Origin: Roseovarius albus
GTDB lineage: Bacteria > Pseudomonadota > Alphaproteobacteria > Rhodobacterales > Rhodobacteraceae
Direction of reading: 5' to 3'
Assembly (NCBI RefSeq): GCF_900172335.1
Contig: NZ_FWFX01000002.1
Span: forward strand, 186,001-250,000
Length of the DNA: 64,000 bases
Shown piece by piece: positions 54,709 to 63,437 of this stretch. The position numbers were made by a program, and so were the translations under genes. The first letter of the stretch is position 1. Each line of letters begins with the position of its first letter. Below the pieces are notes generated by a model. The model was given only the letters and a program-made list of their open reading frames with translations. It had not been told where the DNA came from and ran no database searches.

Positions 54709-55587
54709 TTAGATAGCTTTGACGCGCGAAGGTCGTCTCCCAAAAGCCGCCTGACCGGCGATGGCAGTCAGGACGATGATCCCGCCGATGATCTCGGAGG
54801 ATGACATCGCCTCATTGACAAACAGCCATACCCAGATCGGGCCAAGCACGCTTTCCAGCAGGACCAGAAGCCCAACTTCGGCGGCCGGCACGTAAGGTGT
54901 GCCCCAGGTGACAAACCCGATGCCGATACCAATGGTAAACCCACCCATGAACAGGCTGAGCCAGAGGTCATATTGTGAGACGCTTAGGCCGTTGCCCAGC
55001 AGTAGCGCGCAAGTAATGCCGATCACGACGCAGAAAATGCCGCCCATGAAGGTCCCGCCCAGCACATCGGTTTTGCGAGAGCGTCGTGCAAGAGTCAGCA
55101 TCAATGCAAAGCAAGCAGCTGAGATGAAAGCGAATATATTGCCAAGGGAACGACCTTGCGTTGCGCCGCTTTGCACCATCAATCCAACGCCAATTATCGC
55201 CAGCCCCATGGCCACGAGAGTGATCTTGGTCGGGCGTTCGCCCAGCCATGCCCACGCCATCAGTGCCGCAAAGAGGGGAGAGATCGATAGAATGAACAGT
55301 GTCGAGGCAACGGAGGTATTGAGCATCGCAAAGACATAGGTGGTGAACGCGACAGAGAGGGCAAACCCCATGACCATATCATTGCGATCAAGGCTGCGCA
55401 GAAAACTGAGAGGAGACACTTTGCGCTTCAAACAAGCCATGAGTGCGATCATGCCGGCTAGCGCAGCTGAACGGTAGATTAGGATTTGAAAACCATCGGC
55501 CTGATCAATCATGCGCATTGTCAGGCCGACGAAGCTCATGAAGGTGGCACCGAGCAGGATGGTGGCGGTGGCTTGGGGTTTTGTCAT
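54709..55587 (-). CDS. DMT-superfamily (EamA) transporter
   Basis: This 292-residue inner-membrane protein has ten hydrophobic helices in two EamA halves. The first half ends in SISPLFAALMAWAWLGERPT and the second in VLLESVLGPIWVWLFVNEAMSSSEIIGG (by pattern). It exports an unknown small metabolite. Its start overlaps the stop of the MFS gene upstream by 4 bp, so the two exporters are translated together. Confidence 0.9.
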   Translation of the reverse strand: MTKPQATATILLGATFMSFVGLTMRMIDQADGFQILIYRSAALAGMIALMACLKRKVSPLSFLRSLDRNDMVMGFALSVAFTTYVFAMLNTSVASTLFILSISPLFAALMAWAWLGERPTKITLVAMGLAIIGVGLMVQSGATQGRSLGNIFAFISAACFALMLTLARRSRKTDVLGGTFMGGIFCVVIGITCALLLGNGLSVSQYDLWLSLFMGGFTIGIGIGFVTWGTPYVPAAEVGLLVLLESVLGPIWVWLFVNEAMSSSEIIGGIIVLTAIAGQAAFGRRPSRVKAI

Positions 55588-56828
55588 TTGGGCTCGTGCT
55601 CTTCAGCCTCGTCGTCGCGCGAGGAACTGGTCAGGCGGCCAATCAGGAAGCTGGTGCGAGGTGACCAGACATAACGGGTTCGGTCGCCGCGTGTCGGGCG
55701 CGCGCGCATCCGGCCAAGACCAAAAACAATGAGTAGACCGTGCCCCACCGCGATCATCGCGAACATGGCCGGGGGGCCGAACATTTCGATCAGGTTTGAG
55801 GCCAGCAGGGGTGAGGCAATAGCCCCAATGGCGTAACAAAACATCAGAGCCGCTGATAGCTCGACCCGCTGACTGCTGTCAGCAAAGTCGTTGGCGTGGG
55901 CGGCAGAGACTGAATAAATAGGAAAAGACGTGAGGCCAAAGAAGAAGGCGGTGAGCAAGACCCCGGTTGTACTCAGATCATGCGAAAGCGCGGTCAGGAT
56001 GCAGCAAATGATTGCAGCGATGGACAGAGCGATCAGCACCTTGCGGCGATCGTACTTATCGGCCAGCCAGCCGACAGGATACTGCGCTAGTGCGCCGCCC
56101 AGCACGAAAACCGCAAGGAAATAGGCGATTTGGCCCACTTCCAGCCCGACCTGTTGGCCGTAAAGCGGGCCGACCATGCGGAAGGTTGCGCTTGAAAGTG
56201 CAGCGACAACCACGCCAGCCGCCGCCAGGGGCGAACATTGCCATGCCAGCATCGGACGCAGGCGCGGGGCCTTGGGCACCGAGGGCGGGCTGGCACGCGT
56301 CAGGATCAAGGGCAGGATCGCGGCGCAACAAAACAGGGTCAGGATGTTGTAGGAAACGTAATGCGCAGGTGCGAGAACCGAGATCAGCATCTGCGCCATG
56401 AGGGATGCGCCCATGTCGACGATGCGGAACATGCCGAGGGTGCGGCCGCGGTTGTCATTGGTGACCTTGGCGTTGAGCCAGGATTCAACCACAGTGTAGC
56501 ACCCGGCCACACAGAGCCCGCTGGCCATTCTCATTATGGCCCAGGCATAGGCATCGATGATCAGCATGTGCATCAGCAGGCCAAGCGCCCCAAGCGCGTT
56601 GAAGGCGGCAAAAGAGCGGGAATGACCGATGGCCCCCATCAGGCGCGGAGCCCACCAGCAACCGATGAAGAATCCCAAGAAATGCGCGGAACCCAACAAG
56701 CCGATCTGGGCTGTGGTGAAGTGCAGTGCAATGCCGGACAGGGCGTCAAGTGGCCCCACACCACCCGAGGACAACTGCATCAAGGCGATGGAGAGGAAGA
56801 GAGCGGCAAAGGAAATCAGCGTGCGCAT
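55584..56828 (-). CDS. Major facilitator superfamily transporter
   Basis: This 414-residue protein has 12 predicted helices. The first half has LLGSAHFLGFFIGCWWAPRL, and WLADKYDRRKVLIAL marks the loop between helices 8 and 9 in the second half (MFS motif A-like). It resembles the YcaD/UMF branch of small-molecule exporters, but the substrate is unknown. A charged C-terminal tail (RDDEAEEHEPK) ends at the overlap with the DMT gene. The gene follows the YceI-like gene on the same strand with a 65-bp gap. Confidence 0.88.
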   Translation of the reverse strand: MRTLISFAALFLSIALMQLSSGGVGPLDALSGIALHFTTAQIGLLGSAHFLGFFIGCWWAPRLMGAIGHSRSFAAFNALGALGLLMHMLIIDAYAWAIMRMASGLCVAGCYTVVESWLNAKVTNDNRGRTLGMFRIVDMGASLMAQMLISVLAPAHYVSYNILTLFCCAAILPLILTRASPPSVPKAPRLRPMLAWQCSPLAAAGVVVAALSSATFRMVGPLYGQQVGLEVGQIAYFLAVFVLGGALAQYPVGWLADKYDRRKVLIALSIAAIICCILTALSHDLSTTGVLLTAFFFGLTSFPIYSVSAAHANDFADSSQRVELSAALMFCYAIGAIASPLLASNLIEMFGPPAMFAMIAVGHGLLIVFGLGRMRARPTRGDRTRYVWSPRTSFLIGRLTSSSRDDEAEEHEPK

Positions 56829-56893
56829 AATGACTTAAGGATCGCAGGTCGGAAATTATTGGCCTGTGGTTATTCGACAAAGGCAGGTCGTTT

Positions 56894-57472
56894 TTAACCC
56901 TCTTTGTCGATTTGCGCTTGAATATTGAGCGTGATCAGATCGCCTACATAAGACGGAAAGCCGCTGGCACCGAAATCATGCCGGTTGATGGTGCCGGTCA
57001 GATGGACGACCAAGTTATTCCGGTTTTGTGCGTCGGTACCGCTTTGACGGAAGAGACCAGCATCAAGCGTGACATCACGGGTCACGCCGCGAATGGTCAG
57101 CTTGCCGGAGATCTTGGCCTTGGACAGGGAGCCAGTGATCTTGGTCGAGGTAAAGGTGATCTCTGGGAATTCCTGCGTGTGCAGGACTTGCGGACCCTTC
57201 ATCGCCTCGGTGGCGAATATGAACCCCGCCTTTGCGTCATGGGCACTAAGCGTAACCGAGACCTGACTGGCCGAGATATTGCGCAGGTCCAATCGCATAT
57301 CGGAGGATTTAACAGGCATTTGCCCCTTTTTAGGCGCGCCGCTGAATTCATAGCTGAAGCCGACTTTGGATTGTGCAGGATCCAACAGATAGATGTGCGG
57401 GGCGGCCTGCACGGCCGGGGTGGCCAGAGCGAGCAGGATCAGGCAGAAAGAACGTGAGATGAGTTTGATCAT
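56894..57472 (-). CDS. YceI-family exported lipid-binding protein
   Basis: This 192-residue protein starts with a signal peptide (FCLILLALATPAVQAAP). It has the YceI lipocalin-like pattern: YLLDPAQSKVGFSYEF, then EFPEITFTSTKITG, and GKLTIRGVTRDVTLDAG. YceI proteins bind isoprenoid-type lipids in the periplasm. ATG at 57472 is chosen for the signal peptide; a longer frame to 57868 lacks family similarity and overlaps the divergent reductase gene. No strong ribosome site is seen before it. Confidence 0.9.
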   Translation of the reverse strand: MIKLISRSFCLILLALATPAVQAAPHIYLLDPAQSKVGFSYEFSGAPKKGQMPVKSSDMRLDLRNISASQVSVTLSAHDAKAGFIFATEAMKGPQVLHTQEFPEITFTSTKITGSLSKAKISGKLTIRGVTRDVTLDAGLFRQSGTDAQNRNNLVVHLTGTINRHDFGASGFPSYVGDLITLNIQAQIDKEG

Positions 57473-57560
57473 GCGGGGGACAGTAGGGCGCAGGTGCCGT
57501 GCTGGCGAGTCACTGTTTGTCACGCTTTTGTAATATGGGTCACGAAAAAGGGCAAAATTC

Positions 57561-58604
57561 ATGCAGATGAAACAACTGGGTCGGACAGATCTGACGGTAA
57601 GCAAGCTGTGCCTTGGATCGATGACATGGGGGACGCAAAACACCCAAACTGAAGGGCACGCCCAGATTGATCGCGCGCTGGAGCGCGGGATCAACTTTGT
57701 CGATACGGCGGAGATGTACCCAGTCAACCCGATCTCGGCTGAGACCACGGGGCTCACCGAGGAGATCATTGGCAATTGGTTTGCGGCGACCGGGCGCCGG
57801 CAGGATATGATATTGGCGTCGAAACATTCGGGGGCGGGATTCAAGAATGCCCGTGATGGCGCACCCATTTCTGGACAGACGATTTCACAGGCAATTGAGG
57901 GGTCTCTGAAGCGACTACAGACGGACTACATCGATTTGTACCAGTTTCATTGGCCCAACAGGGGTAGCTATATGTTCCGGCAGAACTGGCGCTATGATCC
58001 GTCCAGCCAGCATAAAGCCGAGACATTGGACAATATGGCCGAATGTCTTGAGGCCCTGGAGCGTGAAATGCAGCGCGGGACAATCCGGACTTTTGGCCTA
58101 TCGAACGAATCTGCCTGGGGCACGTCGCAGTGGTTGCGCCTGTCGGACGCGGGTCACGGTCCACGCGTGGCCTCAATCCAGAACGAATATTCGCTGATGT
58201 GCCGGATGTACGACACCGATTTAGCTGAGCTGAGTGTGAATGAAGATGTTGACCTGTTAGCGTTTTCGCCGCTGGCGGCGGGGTTGTTGACCGGAAAGTA
58301 TCAAAATGGCGCCGTGCCCGAAGGTTCGCGCATGTCGATTGTCAGCGATCTGGGTGGACGGCGAACAGATCGGGCCTTTGCGGCCGTGCAGGCCTATCTG
58401 GATATTGCGCAGCGAAATGGACTGGAGCCGGTGCAAATGGTGCTGGCCTGGGCGATGCAGCGGCCATTCATGGGGTCGGTGATCTTTGGGTCAACCACGA
58501 TGGAACAACTGGATTTGGCGCTGGGCAGTGTTGAGATCACGTTGAACGATGAAGTATTGGTCGAGATTGACACGGCGCACCGCGAGAATGCGATGCCGTA
58601 TTGA
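57561..58604 (+). CDS. Aldo/keto reductase (Tas-like)
   Basis: This 347-residue NADPH-dependent reductase has the catalytic tetrad in order: Asp48, Tyr53, Lys88 and His130 (FVDTAEMYP, ASKHSG, LYQFHWPN). The N-terminal KQLGRTDLTVSKLCLGSMTWG and the insert VNPISAETTGLTEEIIGNW match the Tas-like branch. The substrate is an unknown aldehyde or ketone. It diverges from the YceI-like gene, and the next gene on its strand is a dimethylformamidase-like protein 80 bp away. Confidence 0.92.
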   Translation: MQMKQLGRTDLTVSKLCLGSMTWGTQNTQTEGHAQIDRALERGINFVDTAEMYPVNPISAETTGLTEEIIGNWFAATGRRQDMILASKHSGAGFKNARDGAPISGQTISQAIEGSLKRLQTDYIDLYQFHWPNRGSYMFRQNWRYDPSSQHKAETLDNMAECLEALEREMQRGTIRTFGLSNESAWGTSQWLRLSDAGHGPRVASIQNEYSLMCRMYDTDLAELSVNEDVDLLAFSPLAAGLLTGKYQNGAVPEGSRMSIVSDLGGRRTDRAFAAVQAYLDIAQRNGLEPVQMVLAWAMQRPFMGSVIFGSTTMEQLDLALGSVEITLNDEVLVEIDTAHRENAMPY

Positions 58605-58684
58605 TTTCGAACTGGGTTCGGGGTGAGGTTGAGTCGTGCAGATGGAATCCTGTTTCGACACAGCCATAGCGAGGATGATTTGCG

Positions 58685-60307
58685 GTGACGCGATCCGAAC
58701 ACCCCACTCCGGCGGCTACGCCGCGCACCCGCGCCAAGGCGCGGCATATTCTGGACAACTACTATATTGGCCCCGCGCGTGACCCGGACGTATTGGAGAT
58801 CTGGGGCTACACCGAGCATATATCTTATGCGCCGGGAGATACGGTGCAATTGCGAGTTTCGACCACGGCAGATCGTTGGGAATTGGAGGTGGGCCGAGAT
58901 GGGTCGCGCTATGAGCCAAAGTTGTCCGAAGTCGGTTTGAGGGGAACACATCAGGATACGCCGGTTGATTGCTCGGTCCGAGGGTGTGATTGGGAAAGTT
59001 CCTACGACTTCTTGATCCCGGAAGATTGGCCAGCGGGGGGCTATCTGATCACACTACGAGCCGAACGGGACGGGGATCGTGTGGAGGAGCATCATATGTT
59101 TTTGCTTCGCCGATCTGAGGTCCCTGCACCTTACGTTCTGATTTGCGCAACGGGAACTTGGCTGGCCTATAATTGTTGGGGCGGATCAAACCACTACGAA
59201 GGGATCACCGGGCCTGAAGGGAATGCGTTTTCGCCGGTGGTTTCAACGCAAAGGCCGTGGACCCGAGGGTTTTGTAAACTGCCCGAAGGGGCCCCGCGTG
59301 CTGTGCCCGAAGTGCCGCATGTACCGAGGGCAATGGTGCGCTACCCCTACATGGAATGGGCCTATGCCTATGGCTACTCCAAGAAATACGCCTCAGCCGG
59401 ATGGGCCGGTTATGAACGCCACTTTGCACGCTGGGCCGAGGCGCAGGGCTATGCGTTGGATTTTGCCACACAGCATGATCTGGAAACCGATCCAGATCTG
59501 CTCAGCCGATATAAATGCGCGATTTTTGTCGGGCATGATGAGTATTGGTCGGCCAATATGCGCATGACCGTCGATGAGTATACCGAGGCTGGCGGAAAGG
59601 TTGCTAGGTTTGGCGGGAATTTTCTGTGGCAGACGCGGATTGAAGACGGGGGGCACACGCAGGTTTGTTATAAATACGATGCGGAAAACGATCCGCTGGT
59701 CGGGAGTGATCAGGAGCATCTGGTGACAACCGCGTGGGAGGCGTCTCCGGTCGGTTGGCCCGGCACAAAGACTTTTGGTGTCAATGGATTGCAGGGCATG
59801 TATGCCGGATTGGGCCGGTGCGTGGGGCAAGGCAGTGGTGGGTTTACTGTGTATCGTCCGCAGCACTGGGCGTTTGAAAACGCGCAGATTGGTTATGCTG
59901 ACCAACTGGGCGCGGGTTCTCGGATTTTTGGCTACGAGGTCGATGGAGTGGATTATCGGATGGAGGATGGTCTGCCATTTGTTACGGGGGCAGATGGGGC
60001 CGACCCGGCGATTGAAATTCTGGCGATGGGCCTTGCCACGCATGTTGAGCCGGATCATGGGCTATGGGGAGAGACCGTGTACATCGGGGACACCGACGCG
60101 CATTACAAAGCGCGGGTCCTGTTGGGCGAGGAAACACCTGAGGCGGTGGACCGGTCGACGCGCGGAAACGGCGCGATTGTTTCGTGGAAACGCGGTAAGG
60201 GCGAGGTGTTTACGGCGGGAACTTGCGAGTGGGTCATGGGGCTAACCCGACGTGATTGGCAGGTGGAGCAGGTCACGAGGAACGTGCTGGATCGTTTTGG
60301 TGCGTGA
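58685..60307 (+). CDS. N,N-dimethylformamidase large subunit-like protein
   Basis: This 540-residue protein resembles the large subunit of N,N-dimethylformamidase. It has an N-terminal beta-sandwich (TEHISYAPGDTVQLRVST), then LICATGTWLAYNCWGGSNHYE, the metal-centre-type tyrosines in YPYMEWAYAYGYSKKY (by family pattern), and FVGHDEYWSANMRM. Known enzymes hydrolyse N-substituted formamides with an unusual mononuclear iron. The small subunit gene is not adjacent, so the substrate may differ. The start is a GTG at 58685 with AGGA upstream. Confidence 0.75.
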   Translation: MTRSEHPTPAATPRTRAKARHILDNYYIGPARDPDVLEIWGYTEHISYAPGDTVQLRVSTTADRWELEVGRDGSRYEPKLSEVGLRGTHQDTPVDCSVRGCDWESSYDFLIPEDWPAGGYLITLRAERDGDRVEEHHMFLLRRSEVPAPYVLICATGTWLAYNCWGGSNHYEGITGPEGNAFSPVVSTQRPWTRGFCKLPEGAPRAVPEVPHVPRAMVRYPYMEWAYAYGYSKKYASAGWAGYERHFARWAEAQGYALDFATQHDLETDPDLLSRYKCAIFVGHDEYWSANMRMTVDEYTEAGGKVARFGGNFLWQTRIEDGGHTQVCYKYDAENDPLVGSDQEHLVTTAWEASPVGWPGTKTFGVNGLQGMYAGLGRCVGQGSGGFTVYRPQHWAFENAQIGYADQLGAGSRIFGYEVDGVDYRMEDGLPFVTGADGADPAIEILAMGLATHVEPDHGLWGETVYIGDTDAHYKARVLLGEETPEAVDRSTRGNGAIVSWKRGKGEVFTAGTCEWVMGLTRRDWQVEQVTRNVLDRFGA

Positions 60308-60367
60308 GAACGTGCAAAGCGCAAGAAACGGGTCGTGCGTGATCTAGCTCTGTGCGATCACGACACA

Positions 60368-61291
60368 ATGGACGCGAACACAACACCGACGATTAACCTG
60401 ACTTCTGGCCTCATGCTGCTGGCGCTAGCCGCTGTCTGGGGCGGGTCGTTTTTCTTTGCCGAAATTGCATTGCGCGAAGTGCCGCCGCTGACCATCACGC
60501 TGCATCGCGTATTCTGGGCGGTGCCGTTTTTGCTGGCGGTGGTTTGGTGGAAAGGTATTGCCTTGCCGCGATCGCCCAAAACATGGCTGTGCTACGGGGT
60601 GATGGGCGCGCTGAACAATGTGATCCCGTTTTCACTGATCTTCTGGGGGCAGACGCAGATTGAAGGCGGTCTTGCGTCTATTTTGAATGGCACGACCGCG
60701 GTATTCGGTGCCGTGGTGGCCGGGTTGCTGCTCAAGGATGAGCCACTGACCCCGCGCAAGATCGTCGGTGCTATCTTTGGCGTGATCGGCGTCGGTGTGA
60801 TTATGGGGCCGGATGCGTTGACCAATTATGATCCGCGCAATCTGGCGCAACTGGCGATCCTGGGGGCGGCCTTGTCCTATGCCTTTGCTGGGGTCTGGGC
60901 CAAGCGCACTTTGGCGGGGCAGCCCCCCTTGATGAATGCGCTGGGCATGCTGGTAGGTAGCACGGTTTTGATGGTGCCGATTGTGCTGTGGGTGGATGAT
61001 GTTCCATCGCTTGAGTTATCTTCTGGCATTTGGGCATCACTTCTCGCATTGGCCGCCCTGTCGACATCGCTGGCTTATCTCCTCTACTTCGCCATTCTGG
61101 TGCGGGCGGGCAGTGCCAACCTGATGCTGGTCACCCTGATGATCCCACCGTTTTCTGTCGGTCTGGGCGTGGCGTTTCTGGGTGAGCGGCTGGGGCCAGA
61201 AGCTTGGGCGGGCTTTGCGCTGATCGCGCTGGGATTGGTGGTGACCGACGGGCGGCTGTTACGTAAATTCCACCGGAGCCGTGTCGCCTAG
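60368..61291 (+). CDS. DMT-superfamily (EamA) transporter
   Basis: This 307-residue protein has ten helices and two EamA halves: LAAVWGGSFFFAEIALREVPP, FWGQTQIEGGLASILNGTTA, and LVTLMIPPFSVGLGVAFLGERLG. It is an inner-membrane exporter of unknown substrate. The ATG at 60368 fits the family length; an earlier ATG at 60335 would add 11 polar residues. Its stop overlaps by 4 bp the end of the convergent XRE regulator gene. Confidence 0.9.
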   Translation: MDANTTPTINLTSGLMLLALAAVWGGSFFFAEIALREVPPLTITLHRVFWAVPFLLAVVWWKGIALPRSPKTWLCYGVMGALNNVIPFSLIFWGQTQIEGGLASILNGTTAVFGAVVAGLLLKDEPLTPRKIVGAIFGVIGVGVIMGPDALTNYDPRNLAQLAILGAALSYAFAGVWAKRTLAGQPPLMNALGMLVGSTVLMVPIVLWVDDVPSLELSSGIWASLLALAALSTSLAYLLYFAILVRAGSANLMLVTLMIPPFSVGLGVAFLGERLGPEAWAGFALIALGLVVTDGRLLRKFHRSRVA

Positions 61292-62145
61292 CGAGCGTCC
61301 CATAGGCTTTGAATATGATCGGGCAGACCGCGTCCTCCGACGTGGGCCTCGCGCACTAGATGATCAAAATGGGCGGTCATGCTTTGCACCCGTTCAGTAT
61401 CGCGAAACACCATATAGGTCTGGCCGATGTAGACAGCGGCCAGCAGCGGGCCGAAGATCGTGATTGGTGCTGAGAACAGGCGGCGAGCATCGTAGAGGTA
61501 TATCCGCATGTTGGGATAGAGCTGTGCGGTGGTGCTTTGCAGGTGCGCAATTTGGGCGTCACGAATGCCTTCGGGCAGGCCGGAATAGTAGCCTTCGCCA
61601 TGGACCAGAGATTGCATTTCATAAAGTGGGAAAACGATTTCGTAATCTGAATTGGTTTCGCGCATCCATTTCATCCGATCCTCGGAGGCACCAATCACCT
61701 GATCGGTGCTGCGGCCCAGATGCGGGGCATACTCCCATTCCAGCATCTCTCGGGTTTTGAGCATGTCGGGCAGGCCAGCGGGGACGTGGCGGATCTTGTA
61801 GCCGGCGGCCTCTTGGTGCCAGGCAAAGATCTGATCATCGATCAATGCACGTTTGGCCTGTGTCATCGAGAGCGAGCTGGCAAGGATATCGGCGGCGGAT
61901 TCCGGGCGGTCCGTCAGGCCCAATAGCCAATCGGCCGAAACCCCAAGAGTTGAGGCGCATTCGCCGACAATCTGCGCGTTCGGCAGGCGCGCGCCATGAT
62001 CCTTGAGTAGTTGTGAAATGGTTGATCGGTCCACGCCAATGGTGCGGGCCAAGGCGCTTTGATTGCTGCCGCGGTCTTTGATTGCCTCGGCCAGGCGGTT
62101 GCGAAACAGCGCGGCGCGGTCTCGTTTGTCGGTTTTATAACTCAT
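61288..62145 (-). CDS. XRE-family transcriptional regulator with C-terminal ligand-type domain
   Basis: This 285-residue protein has an N-terminal helix-turn-helix (FRNRLAEAIKDRGSNQSALARTIGVDRSTISQLL, residues 14-47) followed by GVSADWLLGLTD. A large C-terminal domain carries YEIVFPLYEMQSLVHGEG and IYLYDARRLFSAPITIFGPLLAAVYIG. The second domain is likely a sensor; no ligand is known. It diverges from the DUF2061/desaturase pair, and a palindrome lies just before its start codon. Confidence 0.85.
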   Translation of the reverse strand: MSYKTDKRDRAALFRNRLAEAIKDRGSNQSALARTIGVDRSTISQLLKDHGARLPNAQIVGECASTLGVSADWLLGLTDRPESAADILASSLSMTQAKRALIDDQIFAWHQEAAGYKIRHVPAGLPDMLKTREMLEWEYAPHLGRSTDQVIGASEDRMKWMRETNSDYEIVFPLYEMQSLVHGEGYYSGLPEGIRDAQIAHLQSTTAQLYPNMRIYLYDARRLFSAPITIFGPLLAAVYIGQTYMVFRDTERVQSMTAHFDHLVREAHVGGRGLPDHIQSLWDAR

Positions 62146-62148
62146 ATG

Positions 62149-62162
62149 GTGATAATAATCAC
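62149..62162. promoter_or_regulatory. Candidate operator between the XRE regulator and the desaturase pair
   Basis: GTGATAATAATCAC is a near-perfect 14-bp inverted repeat (GTGAT/ATCAC) starting 4 bp upstream of the regulator's ATG, in the gap that must hold both divergent promoters. Autoregulation and control of the desaturase by the regulator are plausible inferences. Confidence 0.5.
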
Positions 62163-62251
62163 AAATGCAGAAAAATGTTAACTGTATTCGGAATGCCGCC
62201 GCGGCAATTTATTCGGTAACAGAATTGTGAAGCTCACAAAGAGGTACGGAA

Positions 62252-62458
62252 ATGGAAACGCAGCGGCGCACGCTGGTGAAGGCAGTCATTTGGAATGTGA
62301 TGGGGTTAACTATGATGGCCCTTGTTGGGTTGATCATGACCGGATCGATGATGGTTGGTGGTGCGATGGCGATTGTGAATACCCTGATCGGCCTGTGCTG
62401 CTATTTCGCATACGAGCGTGCCTGGGCGAAAATTTCATGGGGACGGATTCATGGCTGA
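62252..62458 (+). CDS. DUF2061 small membrane protein
   Basis: This 68-residue protein has two hydrophobic helices with the DUF2061 layout: RTLVKAVIWNVMGLTMMALVG and AIVNTLIGLCCYFAYERAW, then IxWGR at the end. The family often sits beside sulfate or lipid genes; no function is established. GAGGTACGGAA precedes the ATG. Its end overlaps the start of the desaturase gene by 8 bp, so the two are translated together. Confidence 0.82.
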   Translation: METQRRTLVKAVIWNVMGLTMMALVGLIMTGSMMVGGAMAIVNTLIGLCCYFAYERAWAKISWGRIHG

Positions 62459-63368
62459 TGTCAGCACTCCAACGCGTTCCATTGAGTGGCTAACTTTGGC
62501 GTTGCTGGTGTTTTGCTATCTGGGGTGGGCCATGGCCACAACTTGGCTCGCTGCGCTCTGGCTACCACTGGGCATGGTGGCGACGATCATCTTTGTGGCG
62601 TTGCATTCGTCATTGACGCATGAAGTTCTGCATGGTCATCCGTTTCGCGCCAAGTGGTTGAATGAGTTGACAGTTTTCCCCTGTCTTGGGGTGGCAATCC
62701 CCTATCAGCGATTTCGTGATCTGCATCTGCTGCACCATCAGGATTCGCGACTGACCGACCCTTACGATGACCCGGAATCAAACTTTTTCGACCCCAAGAT
62801 CTGGGCGACCCTGCCGCGTTGGGGACAGCGGGTCTTGCAGTTCAACAACACCTTGCTGGGGCGGCTGACAGTTGGGCCATTGGTGGGGCAGTACGCCTTT
62901 ATGCGGGCCGATTGGATCGCCGCGAACAAAGGTGACACTGCAGCGCGGAATGCCTGGCTGTGGCAGATCCCGGCGGTGATTCCGGTGCTTTGGTGGGTGG
63001 CCACTTCACCCATGCCGCTCTGGGCCTATCTGATCTGCTGCTATGTTGCCCTGTCGATCCTGAAGATTCGCACTTTTCTGGAGCACCGAGCCCATGAACG
63101 TGCCAGCGGGCGCACCGTCGTGATCGAGGACAAAGGGCCGCTGGCGTGGATTTTCCTTAACAACAACCTCCATGTCGTGCACCACATGCACCCCAAAGTG
63201 GCGTGGTACGATCTGCCTGCACTCTACGAAGGTGATCGCGAGAAGTACCTGCGGCGCAACGATGGCTATCGTTACGGTTCATATGCCGAGATTTTCCGCA
63301 AATATTTCCTCAAAGCCAAGGACCCGGTCCCACACCCCTTGTGGCGAGAGCTTGAGCCGGGAGAATAA
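62451..63368 (+). CDS. Fatty acid desaturase
   Basis: This 305-residue membrane protein has the three histidine boxes of the di-iron desaturases: HEVLHGH (residues 57-63), HLLHH (92-96), and NNLHVVHHMHP in the C-terminal part. Hydrophobic helices lie between them. It would introduce a double bond or hydroxylate a fatty acyl or carotenoid-like lipid; the exact substrate is unknown. ATG at 62451 follows GGGGA; a frame from 62418 is out of keeping with the overlapped gene. The divergent XRE regulator may control it. Confidence 0.87.
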   Translation: MADVSTPTRSIEWLTLALLVFCYLGWAMATTWLAALWLPLGMVATIIFVALHSSLTHEVLHGHPFRAKWLNELTVFPCLGVAIPYQRFRDLHLLHHQDSRLTDPYDDPESNFFDPKIWATLPRWGQRVLQFNNTLLGRLTVGPLVGQYAFMRADWIAANKGDTAARNAWLWQIPAVIPVLWWVATSPMPLWAYLICCYVALSILKIRTFLEHRAHERASGRTVVIEDKGPLAWIFLNNNLHVVHHMHPKVAWYDLPALYEGDREKYLRRNDGYRYGSYAEIFRKYFLKAKDPVPHPLWRELEPGE

Positions 63369-63437
63369 AGCACTTTATTCGCGAGGAGATCGAAGGACGT
63401 TCTGGCCAAGCCGCGGAAAGGCGGGCAAGAAGGCCGG

